Origin: Leptolyngbya ohadii IS1
GTDB taxonomy: Bacteria; Cyanobacteriota; Cyanobacteriia; Elainellales; Elainellaceae
NCBI RefSeq assembly: GCF_002215035.1
Contig: NZ_NKFP01000004.1
Span: 1,055,726 to 1,119,725 of the forward strand
Length of the DNA stretch: 64,000 nucleotides
Direction of reading: 5' to 3'
Below are positions 17,307 through 25,667 of this stretch, one piece after another. Under the pieces are notes generated by a model that was not told where the DNA came from, ran no database searches, and saw only the letters and a list, made by a program, of their open reading frames with translations. How positions within the stretch are numbered: the stretch's first letter is position 1; every line of letters begins with the position of its first letter. The position numbers were made by a program, and so were the translations under genes.

Positions 17307-19115
17307 ATGCGACTGTCTCAAATGCTGTTTGTCACCCTGCGGGAAGATCCGGCGGAGGCAGAAATTCCTAGCCACAAACTTCTGGTGCGGGCGGGCTATA
17401 TTCGGCGAATTGGCAGCGGCATCTATGCGTATCTGCCCATGATGTGGCGTGTGCTGCAAAAGGTTTCCCAGATTGTGCGCGAAGAAATGAATACGGCTGG
17501 GGCGGAGGAGACGCTGTTGCCCCAACTTCAGCCCTCGGAACTGTGGAAGGAGTCGGGACGGTGGGATACCTATACCCAGGCGGAAGGGATTATGTTTGCC
17601 TTTCCCGATCGTCAAAAGCGCGAGGTGGCACTGGGTCCGACCCACGAAGAAGTGATTACGGCGATCGCCCGCGATATGATTCGCTCCTACCGTCAGTTGC
17701 CGATTAACCTGTACCAGATTCAGACGAAGTTCCGGGATGAGATTCGTCCCCGGTTTGGCTTGATGCGCGGCAGGGAATTCATCATGAAGGATGCCTACTC
17801 GTTCGATGTGGATGAGGCAGGTATGAAGGAGGCTTACGGCAAAATGCACGATGCCTATCACCGGATTCTCACCCGCTGCGGACTCAAGTTTCGGGCAGTC
17901 GATGCGGATTCGGGGGCGATCGGCGGTTCCGGTTCCCAGGAATTCATGGTGCTGGCGGATGCAGGCGAGGACGAGGTGCTGTACACGGAAGACGGTCAGT
18001 ACGCTGCCAACGTCGAAAAAGCGATTTCCCTGCCGCCCGATGCAGAGCCTTCGCCCTTCGATGCGTTTGAAAAGCGGGATACGCCGAATACACCCACGAT
18101 CGAAAGTTTGGCGAATTTCCTCAAGTGCTCTCCCACGGCGATCGTTAAAAATGTGCTGTATCAGGTGGTCTACGACAACGGGAAGACCGTGCTGGTGCTG
18201 GTGAGCATTCGGGGCGATCAGGATGTAAACGAGGTAAAGCTGCAAAACGAGCTGGTGAAACTGGCGGGACAGTACGGCGGCAAAACGGTGATTGGGCTGT
18301 CGGTTCCTTCAGCAGAGGAGCAGCAAAAGTGGGCGGCAAAGTCCCTACCGCTAGGCTACATGGCACCCGACCTAAGCGATGACTACATTAAGGGCAGCAA
18401 GGATCTGGAGCCGAAGTTCCTGCGAATGGTGGATAAAACTGCTGTCGATCTGAAATTCTTTGTCACGGGTTCCAACGAAACCGATCGCCATGTCGTCGGC
18501 GCAAACTGGGGCAGCGAGTTCAAGCTACCGGCGCTTCAGGTGGATGTCCGAAAGGCAACGGCAGGCGATCGCGCTATTCACAATCCGAGTCAAGTGCTGG
18601 AGAGTGCCAGAGGCATTGAAATCGGGCATATTTTCCAGTTGGGCACCAAGTACTCGAAGGCAATGGGCGCAACCTTCACCAACGAACAGGGCGAGGAAAT
18701 GCCCTTTGTGATGGGCTGCTATGGGATTGGCGTTTCGCGTCTGGCACAGTCCGCCGTCGAACAGTCCTACGATAAGGACGGCATCATCTGGCCCGTTGCC
18801 ATTGCCCCCTATCAGGCGATCGTTGTGATTCCAAACGTCAAGGACACTGATCAGGTTTCAGCGGCAAACGTCATTTACACCGAGCTAATACGGGCAGGCG
18901 TTGAGGCGATGCTGGACGATCGGGATGAGCGACCGGGCGTAAAGTTCAAGGATGCAGAACTCATTGGCATTCCTTACCGAATTGTCACGGGACGATCGCT
19001 GGCACAGGGTAAAGTCGAAGTCGTGAAGCGAGCCACCAAGGAATCGCAGGAAATCTCGATTCACGAGGTTGTCCCGACGATTAAGCGGTGGATTGAAGAG
19101 GCGATTAAAGGATAG
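17307..19115 (+). CDS. proS: Prolyl-tRNA synthetase
   Basis: Class II aminoacyl-tRNA synthetase that charges tRNA-Pro. The 602 residues match the bacterial type with an editing insertion. It starts [15 protein letters not shown]; motif 1 region [16 protein letters not shown] is at about 33-48, motif 2 contains [17 protein letters not shown] (about 142-158), the INS editing domain spans about 230-400, and motif 3 is [16 protein letters not shown]. The anticodon-binding domain covers the C-terminal 130 residues. AAGGGAA stands about 9 bp before the ATG. A long antisense frame (17214-18245) is a shadow. Confidence 0.98.
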   Translation: MRLSQMLFVTLREDPAEAEIPSHKLLVRAGYIRRIGSGIYAYLPMMWRVLQKVSQIVREEMNTAGAEETLLPQLQPSELWKESGRWDTYTQAEGIMFAFPDRQKREVALGPTHEEVITAIARDMIRSYRQLPINLYQIQTKFRDEIRPRFGLMRGREFIMKDAYSFDVDEAGMKEAYGKMHDAYHRILTRCGLKFRAVDADSGAIGGSGSQEFMVLADAGEDEVLYTEDGQYAANVEKAISLPPDAEPSPFDAFEKRDTPNTPTIESLANFLKCSPTAIVKNVLYQVVYDNGKTVLVLVSIRGDQDVNEVKLQNELVKLAGQYGGKTVIGLSVPSAEEQQKWAAKSLPLGYMAPDLSDDYIKGSKDLEPKFLRMVDKTAVDLKFFVTGSNETDRHVVGANWGSEFKLPALQVDVRKATAGDRAIHNPSQVLESARGIEIGHIFQLGTKYSKAMGATFTNEQGEEMPFVMGCYGIGVSRLAQSAVEQSYDKDGIIWPVAIAPYQAIVVIPNVKDTDQVSAANVIYTELIRAGVEAMLDDRDERPGVKFKDAELIGIPYRIVTGRSLAQGKVEVVKRATKESQEISIHEVVPTIKRWIEEAIKG

Positions 19116-19154
19116 GTTGCCAGAAATCCTATAGCCCCATTTTCAAAAATCTCA

Positions 19155-19190
19155 AAGTCCCCCCTTGTGGGGGATTCAGGGGGCTGCAAA
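19155..19190. repeat. Interspersed CCCCC/GGGGG hairpin element
   Basis: CCCCC (19160-19164), TTGT loop, GGGGG (19169-19173), followed by ATTCAGGGGGC. This resembles a very common cyanobacterial intergenic repeat. It lies between the convergent proS and DUF3146 genes and may act in termination. A related stem is at 32633-32650. Confidence 0.6.
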
Positions 19191-19226
19191 ACCCATAACA
19201 CTCACCAGTTATCCCCCAGGTATCAG

Positions 19227-19490
19227 TTAAATATCAGCCCGAATCGTAAACGAATAATCTCCCCCCGGCTCAAGCTGATAGTCACTTTGTTCCAGGAATC
19301 GGCTCAGCGGTTCTTTAATTAATGCCCGCCCCAGAGAGGGTTCGACCGACAGAATGCCCTGCCGAAACCGCCACTGAAAATGCCACTCATACTCGCTGGC
19401 TCTGACTTCGCCTTCAATCTTGCCCTGCTGCCAGGACTGATGCGTGATTCGCACATAGGCGGTAGTTTGGGGCAGACGCTTCGCACTCAC
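19227..19490 (-). CDS. DUF3146 family protein
   Basis: An 87-residue protein of the cyanobacterial family DUF3146, with no known role. MSAKRLPQTTAYVRITHQSW, then EWHFQWRFRQGILSVEPSLG and QSDYQLEPGGDYSFTIR are close to my memory of the family. It is beta-rich, soluble and lacks a signal peptide. The neighbour on the right (19554) is read the same way. Confidence 0.85.
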   Translation of the reverse strand: MSAKRLPQTTAYVRITHQSWQQGKIEGEVRASEYEWHFQWRFRQGILSVEPSLGRALIKEPLSRFLEQSDYQLEPGGDYSFTIRADI

Positions 19491-19553
19491 GATCGCACAC
19501 TCTCTGGATTAGACTGCTGACTCTACAACAGGGACGGAGGACAGATGAGGAAC

Positions 19554-19832
19554 TTAGACCAGGGACGCTTTGCTGACAGGCTTGGCATCCCGCTCCAGTA
19601 CCCAGAGGACAAGCCCCCTCGGAACTCGGGTTAGAAGCACCGTATTACCACGCTGGCTCATCATTTCCGCTTTACGACGGGCAGCTTCCAGGGTTGGATA
19701 GCATTTGACGTAGGCGTAATATTGTCCATCGTAATAGATTGCGCTCGTGGGTTTAGGGGTATCGGGGAGGATCACATGGCAGCGATCGACCAGTTTTTGG
19801 GAGAAGATGGGAGTCGGTTCCATATCAATCAA
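19554..19832 (-). CDS. Small cyanobacterial hypothetical protein
   Basis: A 92-residue protein of unrecognised family. The segments SAIYYDGQYYAYVKCYPTLE and AARRKAEMMSQRGNTVLLTR suggest a small alpha/beta domain. An in-frame ATG at 19823 (MEPTPIFSQKLVDRC) is an equally good start. It is 63 bp upstream of the DUF3146 gene and read in the same direction, so a shared transcript is possible. Confidence 0.7.
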   Translation of the reverse strand: MIDMEPTPIFSQKLVDRCHVILPDTPKPTSAIYYDGQYYAYVKCYPTLEAARRKAEMMSQRGNTVLLTRVPRGLVLWVLERDAKPVSKASLV

Positions 19833-19941
19833 AAAGGCAGATGAGAGAACAGCTTAACAATTCTTCCCTATCGTTCCCAGGCAATGACTGAACTCTAACG
19901 GAATTGAAAAAGGGCAGCCAACAGCCAAAATACAGAGTCTA

Positions 19942-20325
19942 ATGGACATTCTAGAAATTCTGCGAGCCGACTACGATCGCTTCCCCCAGGATCAAACCTA
20001 CGAGATTTACGCGGAAGATGTCTACTTTAAAGACCCGCTGAACCAGTTTCGAGGACGCGATCGCTATCGTCAGATGATTGGTTTTATCCAGACCTGGTTT
20101 CGCCAGCCCAAACTCGACCTGCATCAGATTCAGCGAAACGGCAACCAGATTCGCACTGACTGGACGCTAAGCTGGATAACGCCCCTGCCCTGGCAACCTC
20201 GAATTGCGATCGAAGGCTGGAGCGAACTGGAGGTGAATGACCAGGAACTCATCGTCTCCCATATCGACTACTGGCACTGCTCAATCTGGAACGTGGTGAA
20301 ACAGCATTTAAAACCGATACATTAG
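19942..20325 (+). CDS. DUF2358 domain protein
   Basis: A 127-residue protein of the DUF2358 family, an NTF2/SnoaL-like fold found in cyanobacteria and chloroplasts. The start MDILEILRADYDRFPQDQ, then YAEDVYFKDPLNQFRG, TDWTLSW and HIDYWHCSIW are typical. Function in the phylum is unknown. It is followed after 52 bp by the ArsA-type ATPase gene in the same direction. Confidence 0.88.
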   Translation: MDILEILRADYDRFPQDQTYEIYAEDVYFKDPLNQFRGRDRYRQMIGFIQTWFRQPKLDLHQIQRNGNQIRTDWTLSWITPLPWQPRIAIEGWSELEVNDQELIVSHIDYWHCSIWNVVKQHLKPIH

Positions 20326-20377
20326 GAATAGATTAGGTGAAGGAATATAACAATTTCTCAGGAAGGAGTGAGCCTCA

Positions 20378-21565
20378 ATGCGCGTAATTCTAATGACGGG
20401 AAAAGGTGGCGTGGGAAAAACCTCCGTCGCGGCGGCAACGGGGCTGCGCTGTGCCGAATTAGGCTACAAAACGCTGGTTCTTAGCACTGATCCGGCTCAC
20501 TCCCTGGCAGACAGCTTTGATCTGGAACTGGAACACGCTCCGCGTCAGGTGCGATCGAATCTTTGGGGGGCGGAACTGGATGCCCTGATGGAGCTAGAAG
20601 GAAACTGGGGAGCCGTGAAGCGATACATTACCCAGGTTTTGCAGGCTCGTGGTTTGGAAGGTGTGGAAGCCGAGGAACTGGCAATTCTCCCCGGCATGGA
20701 CGAAATTTTTAGCCTGGTGCGGATGAAGCGGCACTACGACGAAGGCGAATTTGATGTTCTAATTATCGACTCTGCGCCCACGGGAACCGCGCTGCGGCTG
20801 TTGAGCCTTCCGGAAGTGGCAGGCTGGTATATGCGGCGATTCTACAAGCCCCTGCAAGCCGTTTCTGCTGCCCTGCGCCCGATCGTGGAACCCCTATTTC
20901 GCCCGATCGCCGGATTCTCGCTGCCCAATAAAGAGGTAATGGACGCACCCTACGAGTTTTACGAACAAATTGAGGCACTGGAAAAAGTCCTGACCGACAA
21001 CACCAAGACCTCCGTGCGGCTCGTGACCAATCCAGAAAAGATGGTGATCAAGGAATCCCTCCGCGCCCATGCCTACCTGAGCCTGTACAACGTGGCAACG
21101 GATATGGTCGTGGCAAACCGGATTATTCCGAATGAAGTGACCGATCCCTTCTTCCAGCGGTGGAAGGAAAACCAGCAGCAGTATCGCCAGGAAATCCACG
21201 ACAACTTTCAGCCCTTACCCGTGAAGGAAGTCCCGCTGTTCTCTGAGGAAATGTGCGGCATGGCGGCACTCGATCGCCTCAAGGAAACCCTGTACGACAA
21301 CGAAGATCCGTCGCAGGTGTACTACAAGGAAACGACGCTGCGGGTGGTGCAGGAGCAAAATCAGTACAGTCTGGAAGTCTACCTACCGGGAATTCCGAAG
21401 AATAAGGTGGAACTCAGCAAAACTGGGGATGAGCTAAATATCCGCATTGGTAACCATCGCCGCAACCTTGTGCTGCCCCAGGCACTCGCCGCCCTTCAGC
21501 CCGCCGGGGCAAAGATGGAGGAAGATTACCTGAAGATTCGTTTCGCGGATGCCGCCAGAGCTTGA
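20378..21565 (+). CDS. ArsA/Get3-type ATPase with HSP20-like C-terminal domain
   Basis: A 395-residue deviant-Walker P-loop ATPase. [18 protein letters not shown] is the P-loop (residues 8-15), followed by [13 protein letters not shown] (switch I) and [16 protein letters not shown] (switch II). The last 80 residues ([37 protein letters not shown]) are the HSP20-like domain attached to many cyanobacterial ArsA proteins. The metal-binding Cys residues of arsenite-pump ArsA and the CxxC of eukaryotic Get3 are absent, so arsenite export is unlikely; a chaperone or targeting role is more plausible. GGAAGGAG precedes the ATG by 9 bp. Confidence 0.9.
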   Translation: MRVILMTGKGGVGKTSVAAATGLRCAELGYKTLVLSTDPAHSLADSFDLELEHAPRQVRSNLWGAELDALMELEGNWGAVKRYITQVLQARGLEGVEAEELAILPGMDEIFSLVRMKRHYDEGEFDVLIIDSAPTGTALRLLSLPEVAGWYMRRFYKPLQAVSAALRPIVEPLFRPIAGFSLPNKEVMDAPYEFYEQIEALEKVLTDNTKTSVRLVTNPEKMVIKESLRAHAYLSLYNVATDMVVANRIIPNEVTDPFFQRWKENQQQYRQEIHDNFQPLPVKEVPLFSEEMCGMAALDRLKETLYDNEDPSQVYYKETTLRVVQEQNQYSLEVYLPGIPKNKVELSKTGDELNIRIGNHRRNLVLPQALAALQPAGAKMEEDYLKIRFADAARA

Positions 21566-21752
21566 AGTACGGTGGAGCGATCGTTAAGATGATTACTCCA
21601 TTGGTATAAAAGAGTAAAGTGCTAGAATTTTGGCATCACCCGGAAGGGCGAAGTCGAAGGGGCAAATGGTGGGCGATCGTTTATCGTTCTTTAGTCGTTC
21701 ATCGATTAAAATCTGGACGTGGGCGGACTAGCGAAGGGCGGAGTAAGGCAGC

Positions 21753-22106
21753 ATGAATACGGCAGAAACAGTACCGAGCGAAGTTGTACAGCAGGTCGCG
21801 GATTATTTCAGCGTCCTGAGTGAACCGATGCGGCTTCGCATTCTCAATGTGCTGCGCGACGGGGAAAAGTGCGTTCAGGATTTGGTGGAAGCCACGGCAA
21901 CCAGTCAGGCAAACGTTTCCAAACACCTGAAAGTGATGCTGCAAGCTGGCATTCTCACCCGCCGCAGTGAAGGAACTTCTGCCTACTACAGCGTTGCCGA
22001 CGACCTGATTTTTGAGCTGTGTAATCTGGTTTGCGATCGCCTCGCCAGCCGTATCGAACAGCAGGCAAAATACTTCCGCGCCTTCAGCCTCACTAGCCGC
22101 CAGTAG
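21753..22106 (+). CDS. ArsR-family winged-helix regulator
   Basis: A 117-residue ArsR/SmtB-type repressor. The winged helix is plain: LSEPMRLRILNVLRDGEKC, VQDLVEATATSQANVSKHLK (recognition helix) and AGILTRRSEGTSAYYSV (wing). The metal box ELCVCD of SmtB/ArsR is replaced by EKCVQDL, leaving Cys40; further Cys90 and Cys94 are in the last helix (ELCNLVCDRL). One Cys near helix 3 and others in helix 5 are reminiscent of thiol-based redox or persulfide sensors, but this is inference. It starts 28 bp before the methyltransferase gene, so the two form an operon. Confidence 0.88.
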   Translation: MNTAETVPSEVVQQVADYFSVLSEPMRLRILNVLRDGEKCVQDLVEATATSQANVSKHLKVMLQAGILTRRSEGTSAYYSVADDLIFELCNLVCDRLASRIEQQAKYFRAFSLTSRQ

Positions 22107-22134
22107 GTAACGAGTCGGTAAAAGGCAGGGCACT

Positions 22135-22818
22135 ATGGCAATGCAGCTCGATCAGGTTGTCCCCTTCGGTCGATCGCTTGATGAGTATGTGCAGATGTTC
22201 GATCTGAGCGATCGCGATTTGCAGAAGTCGATCCTGGGTGTGGGGGATGGTCCCGCCAGCTTTAACGCAGAAGGGACGGCAAAGGGTTATCGAATTCACT
22301 CGATCGACCCGGTCTACATCTTTTACGCCGAGCAGATTCAACAGCGGGTTCTTGCCGTCGCCGATGGCATTATCAATCAGATTAAAGCGACTCCCAATGA
22401 TTGGGTCTGGACGTATCACCGATCGCCCGAAGCTCTGAAACAGCACCGTTTACAGGTCGCGGAAACGTTTTGTGCTGATTTTGAGCAGGGCAAACGTGAA
22501 GGTCGTTACACGATCGAAGAATTGCCCCACCTGAATGCCACGGACGGACAGTACGATCTGGGATTATGCTCCCACCTGCTATTCCTTTACTCCGATCAGC
22601 TAGACACTGATTTTCATGTGCAATCGATCGCCGAAATGCTGCGCGTCTGCCGGGAAGTGCGAATTTTTCCTTTGCTGACGCTGATGCTCCAGCTCTCTCC
22701 TCACCTTCAACCTGTGTTAGAAACCTTTCGCGATCGGGGTTTTAACTGCAAGATTCAGACGGTTAACTATGAACTGCAAAAGGGTGGGAATCAGATGTTG
22801 AGAATTGGGCGATTGTGA
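22135..22818 (+). CDS. SAM-dependent methyltransferase-like protein
   Basis: A 227-residue protein with a degenerate Rossmann methyltransferase look: YDLGLCSHLLFLYSDQLDTD resembles the motif 4/post-4 region, and LRVCREVRIFPLLTL the following strand. The N-terminal FGRSLDEYVQMFDLSDRDL and GVGDGPASFNAEGTAKGYR (SAM-binding glycine region) are typical of a cyanobacterial family of unknown substrate. It sits 28 bp after the ArsR-type regulator. It lacks the Cys set of arsenite methyltransferase ArsM, so arsenic methylation is not supported. Confidence 0.82.
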   Translation: MAMQLDQVVPFGRSLDEYVQMFDLSDRDLQKSILGVGDGPASFNAEGTAKGYRIHSIDPVYIFYAEQIQQRVLAVADGIINQIKATPNDWVWTYHRSPEALKQHRLQVAETFCADFEQGKREGRYTIEELPHLNATDGQYDLGLCSHLLFLYSDQLDTDFHVQSIAEMLRVCREVRIFPLLTLMLQLSPHLQPVLETFRDRGFNCKIQTVNYELQKGGNQMLRIGRL

Positions 22819-22944
22819 AATAAACAGGGCTAAAAGTCGATCCTCATTCGCGAAAATGGAGGCTGAGTAGAGCGGCACTGGAAGTAGCGAACCCAAGATT
22901 TAGGGAAGGTTATCTGAAGAAACTTTTTCAGGTGATTAGGCTCG

Positions 22945-23121
22945 ATGCCAACCGTAGCGCAGTTAGGATGCTTGTATCGAATCAGTTACTGTTTGACGTA
23001 TCTGCTGTTTCAGCCAATTCTTCTTGTCTGTATTGATGGTCGAACCCAGAATTTATATATTCTGGCTGGGCAAAACGAAGAAATTGAGTTTGAAGTTACC
23101 CCAGATGGGGAGGTGCTGTAA
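22945..23121 (+). CDS. DUF6888-like small protein (58 residues)
   Basis: An ATG at 22945 opens a 58-codon frame. The protein starts MPTVAQLGCLYRISYCLT, then has a hydrophobic middle (LLFQPILLVCID) and ends with YILAGQNEEIEFEV and an acidic tail. The pattern (MPT-AQ, a Cys, then RT-x-LYILAG near the end) matches my memory of DUF6888, a tiny cyanobacterial family. Its TAA overlaps the ATG of the next gene by one base (TAATG), which is typical of coupled partners. No function is established. Confidence 0.72.
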   Translation: MPTVAQLGCLYRISYCLTYLLFQPILLVCIDGRTQNLYILAGQNEEIEFEVTPDGEVL

Positions 23122-23339
23122 TGAGTCAAGTTGATTATGCAGCAATGACTTACCAGGCGTTAAGGCGTTATTTTCTGGCGCATCGGGATGATTCTGCTGC
23201 ATTTGAAGCCTATCTGGCAAGGCGCAGGGAACGTTCTCGTGTTGTCATCACGACCATTAACGATCCTGACTTCGATCGCAAAATTCATGCTTCGATCGAG
23301 CGACAAATGGCAGAGTATGAGCGTAGCGGTGCAAGTTAA
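23121..23339 (+). CDS. DUF6887-like small protein (72 residues)
   Basis: A small charged helical protein. MSQVDYAAMTYQALRRYFLA and HRDDSAAFEAYLARRRERS match the DUF6887 pattern (M-T-x-x-x-L-R-x-Y-x-L-x-HR-D-D-x-x-A-F), and the C-terminus is strongly charged. The family is usually encoded next to a DUF6888 gene, as here. The one-base overlap implies translational coupling. The layout resembles toxin-antitoxin operons in size and geometry, but no toxin motif is visible. Confidence 0.75.
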   Translation: MSQVDYAAMTYQALRRYFLAHRDDSAAFEAYLARRRERSRVVITTINDPDFDRKIHASIERQMAEYERSGAS

Positions 23340-23397
23340 CAGATTAACTTAACAAGGTAACGTTAGAACAAAGGCATTAATTCCCTGGTGCTTCACA

Positions 23398-24180
23398 CTA
23401 ATAATCGTAGGGATTCTTGGGCTTCGGGATTTCCTGAATTTGGCTTGCTTCAATCACAAGCTGTCGCCGATTGTCGATCGTTTCTGTGATCATTTTGCCT
23501 TGGACGCGAAACCAATTGTCTGCGGGATGAGCCGATCGATTTCCTTTAAGCTTCACGGGAATTCCAACCGGATAAACGTCTGCGGCGCAGCAGGTAATCA
23601 CGAAGCGGGCGATCATGAAATAGTTGTCGGGCAGGGTGGGCAGGTGAATCGCAAAGCCGTCCACGTTCACATTTTGTCCCTTGTAGGCATCCGGTTCGGG
23701 ATACACATTCAGCAGTCTGACCCATTCAACAATCGATCGATCTTCGGGACGTTTGTTGCCGCGAAATGACTGGGGCTGCGATCGGGTCATCGTCAACGTA
23801 TCGGTTACGCCTCGGTTCAGGGCGACATCGCTGGCGAAGGGTTGGGGCGTAAACTGCAAGCCAAACAGGGCAACGACTAACAGTAAACCGCTGCTCCAGA
23901 CGGGCGAAAACAGAGAAAAGTGGGTAGCCGCACCCGTAATTCTGACCCGGTTCGATCGTCTCATGCGCCAGAGGAATTGCCCCAGCTTATATAGCCCCAG
24001 TCCCACCAGAAAAAATCCGGCACTGTACGCCAGCCAGATATAGCCGGGATGGAGCAGCACGTTCATTTTGCCCGTCAGCCAATACTTCAGCAGCAGCACC
24101 CCCCAGGCGAGAATTGCCAGCACATCCAGCAAAGGTTGCAGCCAGGGACGGGAAGCGATCGGTGTTGGATTGGTCGTCAT
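23398..24180 (-). CDS. TIGR03943/DUF1980 family membrane protein (YcgQ-like)
   Basis: A 260-residue protein with two or three N-terminal membrane helices (LLDVLAILAWGVLLLKYWLTG; IWLAYSAGFFLVGLGLYKLG; LLLVVALFGLQF) and an extracytoplasmic beta domain (YKGQNVNVDGFAIHLP, RFVITCCAADVYPVGIPV, WFRVQGKM). The RFxxTCCAAD motif is the family hallmark. The family is nearly always next to a DUF318-type permease, as here (59 bp upstream). The pair is suspected to handle a metal or small ion, but the substrate is unknown. Confidence 0.88.
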   Translation of the reverse strand: MTTNPTPIASRPWLQPLLDVLAILAWGVLLLKYWLTGKMNVLLHPGYIWLAYSAGFFLVGLGLYKLGQFLWRMRRSNRVRITGAATHFSLFSPVWSSGLLLVVALFGLQFTPQPFASDVALNRGVTDTLTMTRSQPQSFRGNKRPEDRSIVEWVRLLNVYPEPDAYKGQNVNVDGFAIHLPTLPDNYFMIARFVITCCAADVYPVGIPVKLKGNRSAHPADNWFRVQGKMITETIDNRRQLVIEASQIQEIPKPKNPYDY

Positions 24181-24239
24181 AGCATTCAGCGTGAAAAATC
24201 GGGAAGCAGTGAGTTTGGATTGACGGACTAGCGAATGGA

Positions 24240-25286
24240 CTAGCTAATATACAAATTCACCAGCAGCGCCACGAAGAACGTCATTTGTCCCGCCAGCAAG
24301 AAAAGGTAGACGATCGCTCTGGTTTTGAACACCGACCACAGCAGGGCAATATTCTTCAGGTCGATCATGGGTCCGAAGACCAGAAACGCCAGCAGCGATC
24401 CGGTGGTAAACGTCGAGGCAAACGAAAGGGCAAAGAAGGAGTCCACCGTCGAACAAATGGACACCACACAAGCCAGCACCATCATCGCTACGATCGAGCT
24501 AACCTGCCCCTGTCCCAGCCCCAGCACGACTTCACGCGGAACCGCAATCTGGACGATCGCCGCTACTGCACTGCCCAGAATTAAAATGCCGCCCAATTCC
24601 CGCAGTTCCAGAATCACGTTGTCCACCATCAACCGCAGGCGATCGGGGAAGGGTTTGCCCAGTGCCGGATTCATCGTCAGGGCAGCAGTTGCAGCCGGAT
24701 TCCCATCCAGACGAAAGGGCTGGTCTTTCTGTCCTAAAAGAAATGTGCCGGACTGGAGCAGCGTCGGCGTATCTTGCGATTTACCCTGAGACTTACCCTT
24801 ACCTTGAGTCGGTTTGTCCAGGTAAACAGGCATGGAACGGGCGATCGCAGGCTGCATTAAAGGACGCAGATCCGCCTGACGACTAAACACCCAGCCGATA
24901 ATCGTAGCAATCAGCAGCGAACACCCCACCCGCAAAAAGACAAGCTCCGGCTGATCGCGAAATGCCGTCCAGGTCGCCCAAAAGACGATCGGATTCACCG
25001 TCGGAGCCGCCAGCAAAAAGCCGATCGCCATTGCCCCCGGCGCACCCTGCACCAACAGCCGTCGAGCCACCGGAACATTCCCGCACTCGCACACCGGAAA
25101 CAGGAAGCCAATCAGACTGCCCACAAACGCCGCCAGTAAAGGATTTTTTGGCACAAGCTGAATTAACCGCCGCTCATCCACAAACAGCAGCAGCGCACTG
25201 GAAAACAGCACCCCCAGCAGCAGGAACGGCATCGCTTCAACCATCAGGCTGAAAAACAGCGTCAGAGCATTATTAAGCTGATTCAT
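24240..25286 (-). CDS. DUF318-type permease (YcgR-like)
   Basis: A 348-residue membrane protein of the DUF318/ArsP_1 permease family with about eight to ten helices. Hallmarks are FVGSLIGFLFPVCECGNVPVA near residue 60, ending in CECG with GAPGAMAIGFLLAAPTVNP after it, and CVVSICSTVDSFFALSF in the second half. A soluble loop (about 150-200) is Lys/Gln-rich. The adjacent TIGR03943 gene makes a two-gene operon. Some family members export organoarsenicals, but this type with a TIGR03943 partner is uncharacterised. Confidence 0.9.
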   Translation of the reverse strand: MNQLNNALTLFFSLMVEAMPFLLLGVLFSSALLLFVDERRLIQLVPKNPLLAAFVGSLIGFLFPVCECGNVPVARRLLVQGAPGAMAIGFLLAAPTVNPIVFWATWTAFRDQPELVFLRVGCSLLIATIIGWVFSRQADLRPLMQPAIARSMPVYLDKPTQGKGKSQGKSQDTPTLLQSGTFLLGQKDQPFRLDGNPAATAALTMNPALGKPFPDRLRLMVDNVILELRELGGILILGSAVAAIVQIAVPREVVLGLGQGQVSSIVAMMVLACVVSICSTVDSFFALSFASTFTTGSLLAFLVFGPMIDLKNIALLWSVFKTRAIVYLFLLAGQMTFFVALLVNLYIS

Positions 25287-25667
25287 GCAGAGATTGGGAA
25301 TGTAGAGAACTGCGATCGTCCCCGGTAGTCACGATGATCTGGTCACAATTTTCAAGGGGAACGGCTTCGGAACTGGAAATTTGGATTCAGTGAACGGCTG
25401 CTGAGCTATTCTACCTGATCACTGAAACTTAACGAACTTTCCCACATTCGATGTCGATTGAATAACCTGAATAGGTGAGGGATATGCAGAAGGGCAGGCA
25501 AGATGCCCACCCCACAAGAGTTTTTGCTGATTTTGTTTTTGGCTATGGATGGTTCGATCGCAGAAAACAGGACAGGGGTGAGAGATTCTTAATTATTCAT
25601 TCTCTGAGGGGACATGAGCGAGACGCTCACACTGGAATTCTCCCCTGCTCCCTGCTCCCCCGTTCCC
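25287..25667. other. Gene-free region with interspersed repeat
   Basis: A 381-bp gap between the permease start and the glmM stop. I saw no clear Zur or other metal-regulator operator. Positions 25492-25516 read, on the minus strand, TGTGGGGTGGGCATCTTGCC and then TGCCC, almost identical to 63485-63509. No gene is supported. Confidence 0.5.

Noticed and set aside
17214-18245. 343-codon minus-strand frame
   Set aside because: It is antisense to proS, which has full synthetase motifs; the frame is a codon-bias shadow.
20378-22818. Arsenic resistance island (ArsA, ArsR, methyltransferase)
   Set aside because: The ATPase lacks the metal cysteines, the regulator lacks the ArsR/SmtB metal box and the methyltransferase lacks the ArsM cysteines; no ArsB or Acr3 is present.
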